From contig JACOWJ010000044.1 in the NCBI GenBank assembly GCA_016176845.1, forward strand, positions 1-15,590: 15,590 bases of DNA, written 5' to 3'. The notes beneath the pieces are model-generated. The model did no database searches and had not been told where the DNA came from. It saw only the letters and a list, made by a program, of their open reading frames with translations. A program made the position numbers and the translations under genes. This DNA is from Nitrospinota bacterium. Its GTDB lineage: Bacteria > 2-12-FULL-45-22 > JACOWJ01. Numbering within the stretch: position 1 is the first letter of the stretch; each line of letters opens with the position of its first letter. Below, piece after piece: positions 15,440-15,590 of this stretch.

Positions 15440-15590
15440 AGCGCAAAGTTGCCCGTAACCGCTGATGTATAGCGGTTTAGCAGTCACCCCGGGGGGCCGG
15501 GAACCGAAGGAGTCATGAGGACCCCCGGTGAGACCCTTTGCGGATCTGGTATACTTCTCTGCAACTTTATGAAAGGAGGAGTATACCGAT
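15440..15590 (+). ncRNA. Structured RNA upstream of an off-window gene; HEARO / IscB omega-RNA candidate
   Basis: An outer stem CGCAAAG/CTTTGCG (15442-15448 with 15536-15542) encloses AACCGCT/AGCGGTT (15457-15463 with 15471-15477). It also encloses a CACC+GGGGG / CCCCC+GGTG stem (15485-15488 and 15491-15495 with 15522-15530), whose loop holds CCGAAGGAGTCATGAGGA. AAAGTTGC (15445-15452) can instead pair with GCAACTTT (15561-15568). A last stem GGTATACT/AGTATACC (15548-15555 with 15580-15587) holds the Shine-Dalgarno AAAGGAGG in its loop, and a start codon probably falls at 15589. The order of stems and the AGTCATGAGG and CCCTTTGCGGA words resemble, from memory, HEARO RNAs, the omega-RNAs encoded directly upstream of IscB/IsrB HNH nucleases. 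I am fairly sure it is structured RNA and only moderately sure of the class. A weak promoter (TTGGAG 15409, TAATAT 15431) would start transcription close to the first stem. Confidence 0.5.

Noticed and set aside
15529-15555. TPP-riboswitch-like words (GAGACCCTTTG, GATCTGG)
   Set aside because: The upstream GGGGUGCC/CUGAGA arm and the 3' closing part of the TPP fold are missing. The bases are better explained by the outer stem of the adjacent RNA.

Overview
The window looks like a chromosomal segment of a Gram-negative bacterium. It carries a biosynthetic backbone (arginine, lysine/diaminopimelate, folate and pantothenate genes) with a defence-type gene pair at the left edge and a structured, possibly mobile, RNA at the right edge. 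The order argH / lipoprotein / lysA / dapA / dapB / dapL, the use of DapL (the aminotransferase shortcut to diaminopimelate) and the lipobox protein point to a Desulfobacterota-like (former deltaproteobacterial) lineage. That placement is inference from gene order and protein style, not a database result.

Region 1 (1-4447, minus strand): a two-gene operon. A 1154-residue protein combines an N-terminal phospholipase-D-like motif with an SNF2-type helicase. It is followed after 3 nt by the N-terminal 326 residues of a large Eco57I/PglX-like methyltransferase that runs off the left edge. A strong sigma70-like promoter reads into the pair from the 185-bp gap before argH. This is most likely part of a phage-defence or restriction-modification island.

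Region 2 (4453-11854, plus strand): argH, then a 260-bp gap holding a short palindromic element with 17-bp terminal inverted repeats, then a FnIII-domain lipoprotein, then lysA-dapA-dapB-dapL. Together dapA, dapB, dapL and lysA make most of the lysine pathway through LL-diaminopimelate. Only the epimerase (dapF) and the upstream aspartate genes are missing here. dapA and dapB overlap by 4 nt. A good promoter lies before lysA.

Region 3 (11855-12235): an AT-richer islet with an extended -10 promoter and two very small membrane-protein genes (75 and 28 residues). I cannot assign a function to either.

Region 4 (12286-15352): folK, a 445-bp non-coding stretch with a 15-bp-stem terminator and a branched leader, then panB, panC and panD. 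panC and panD overlap by 4 nt. The pan genes give three of the four enzymes of pantothenate synthesis (panE/ilvC is elsewhere).

Region 5 (15353-15590): a long imperfect hairpin and then about 150 nt of compact, multi-stem RNA-like sequence with mutually exclusive pairings. It ends in a strong Shine-Dalgarno for a gene starting at or just past the right edge. It resembles, from memory, the HEARO / IscB omega-RNA class that precedes IscB or IsrB nuclease genes. This is the most interesting lead in the window, but it cannot be settled without the flanking sequence or a covariance search.
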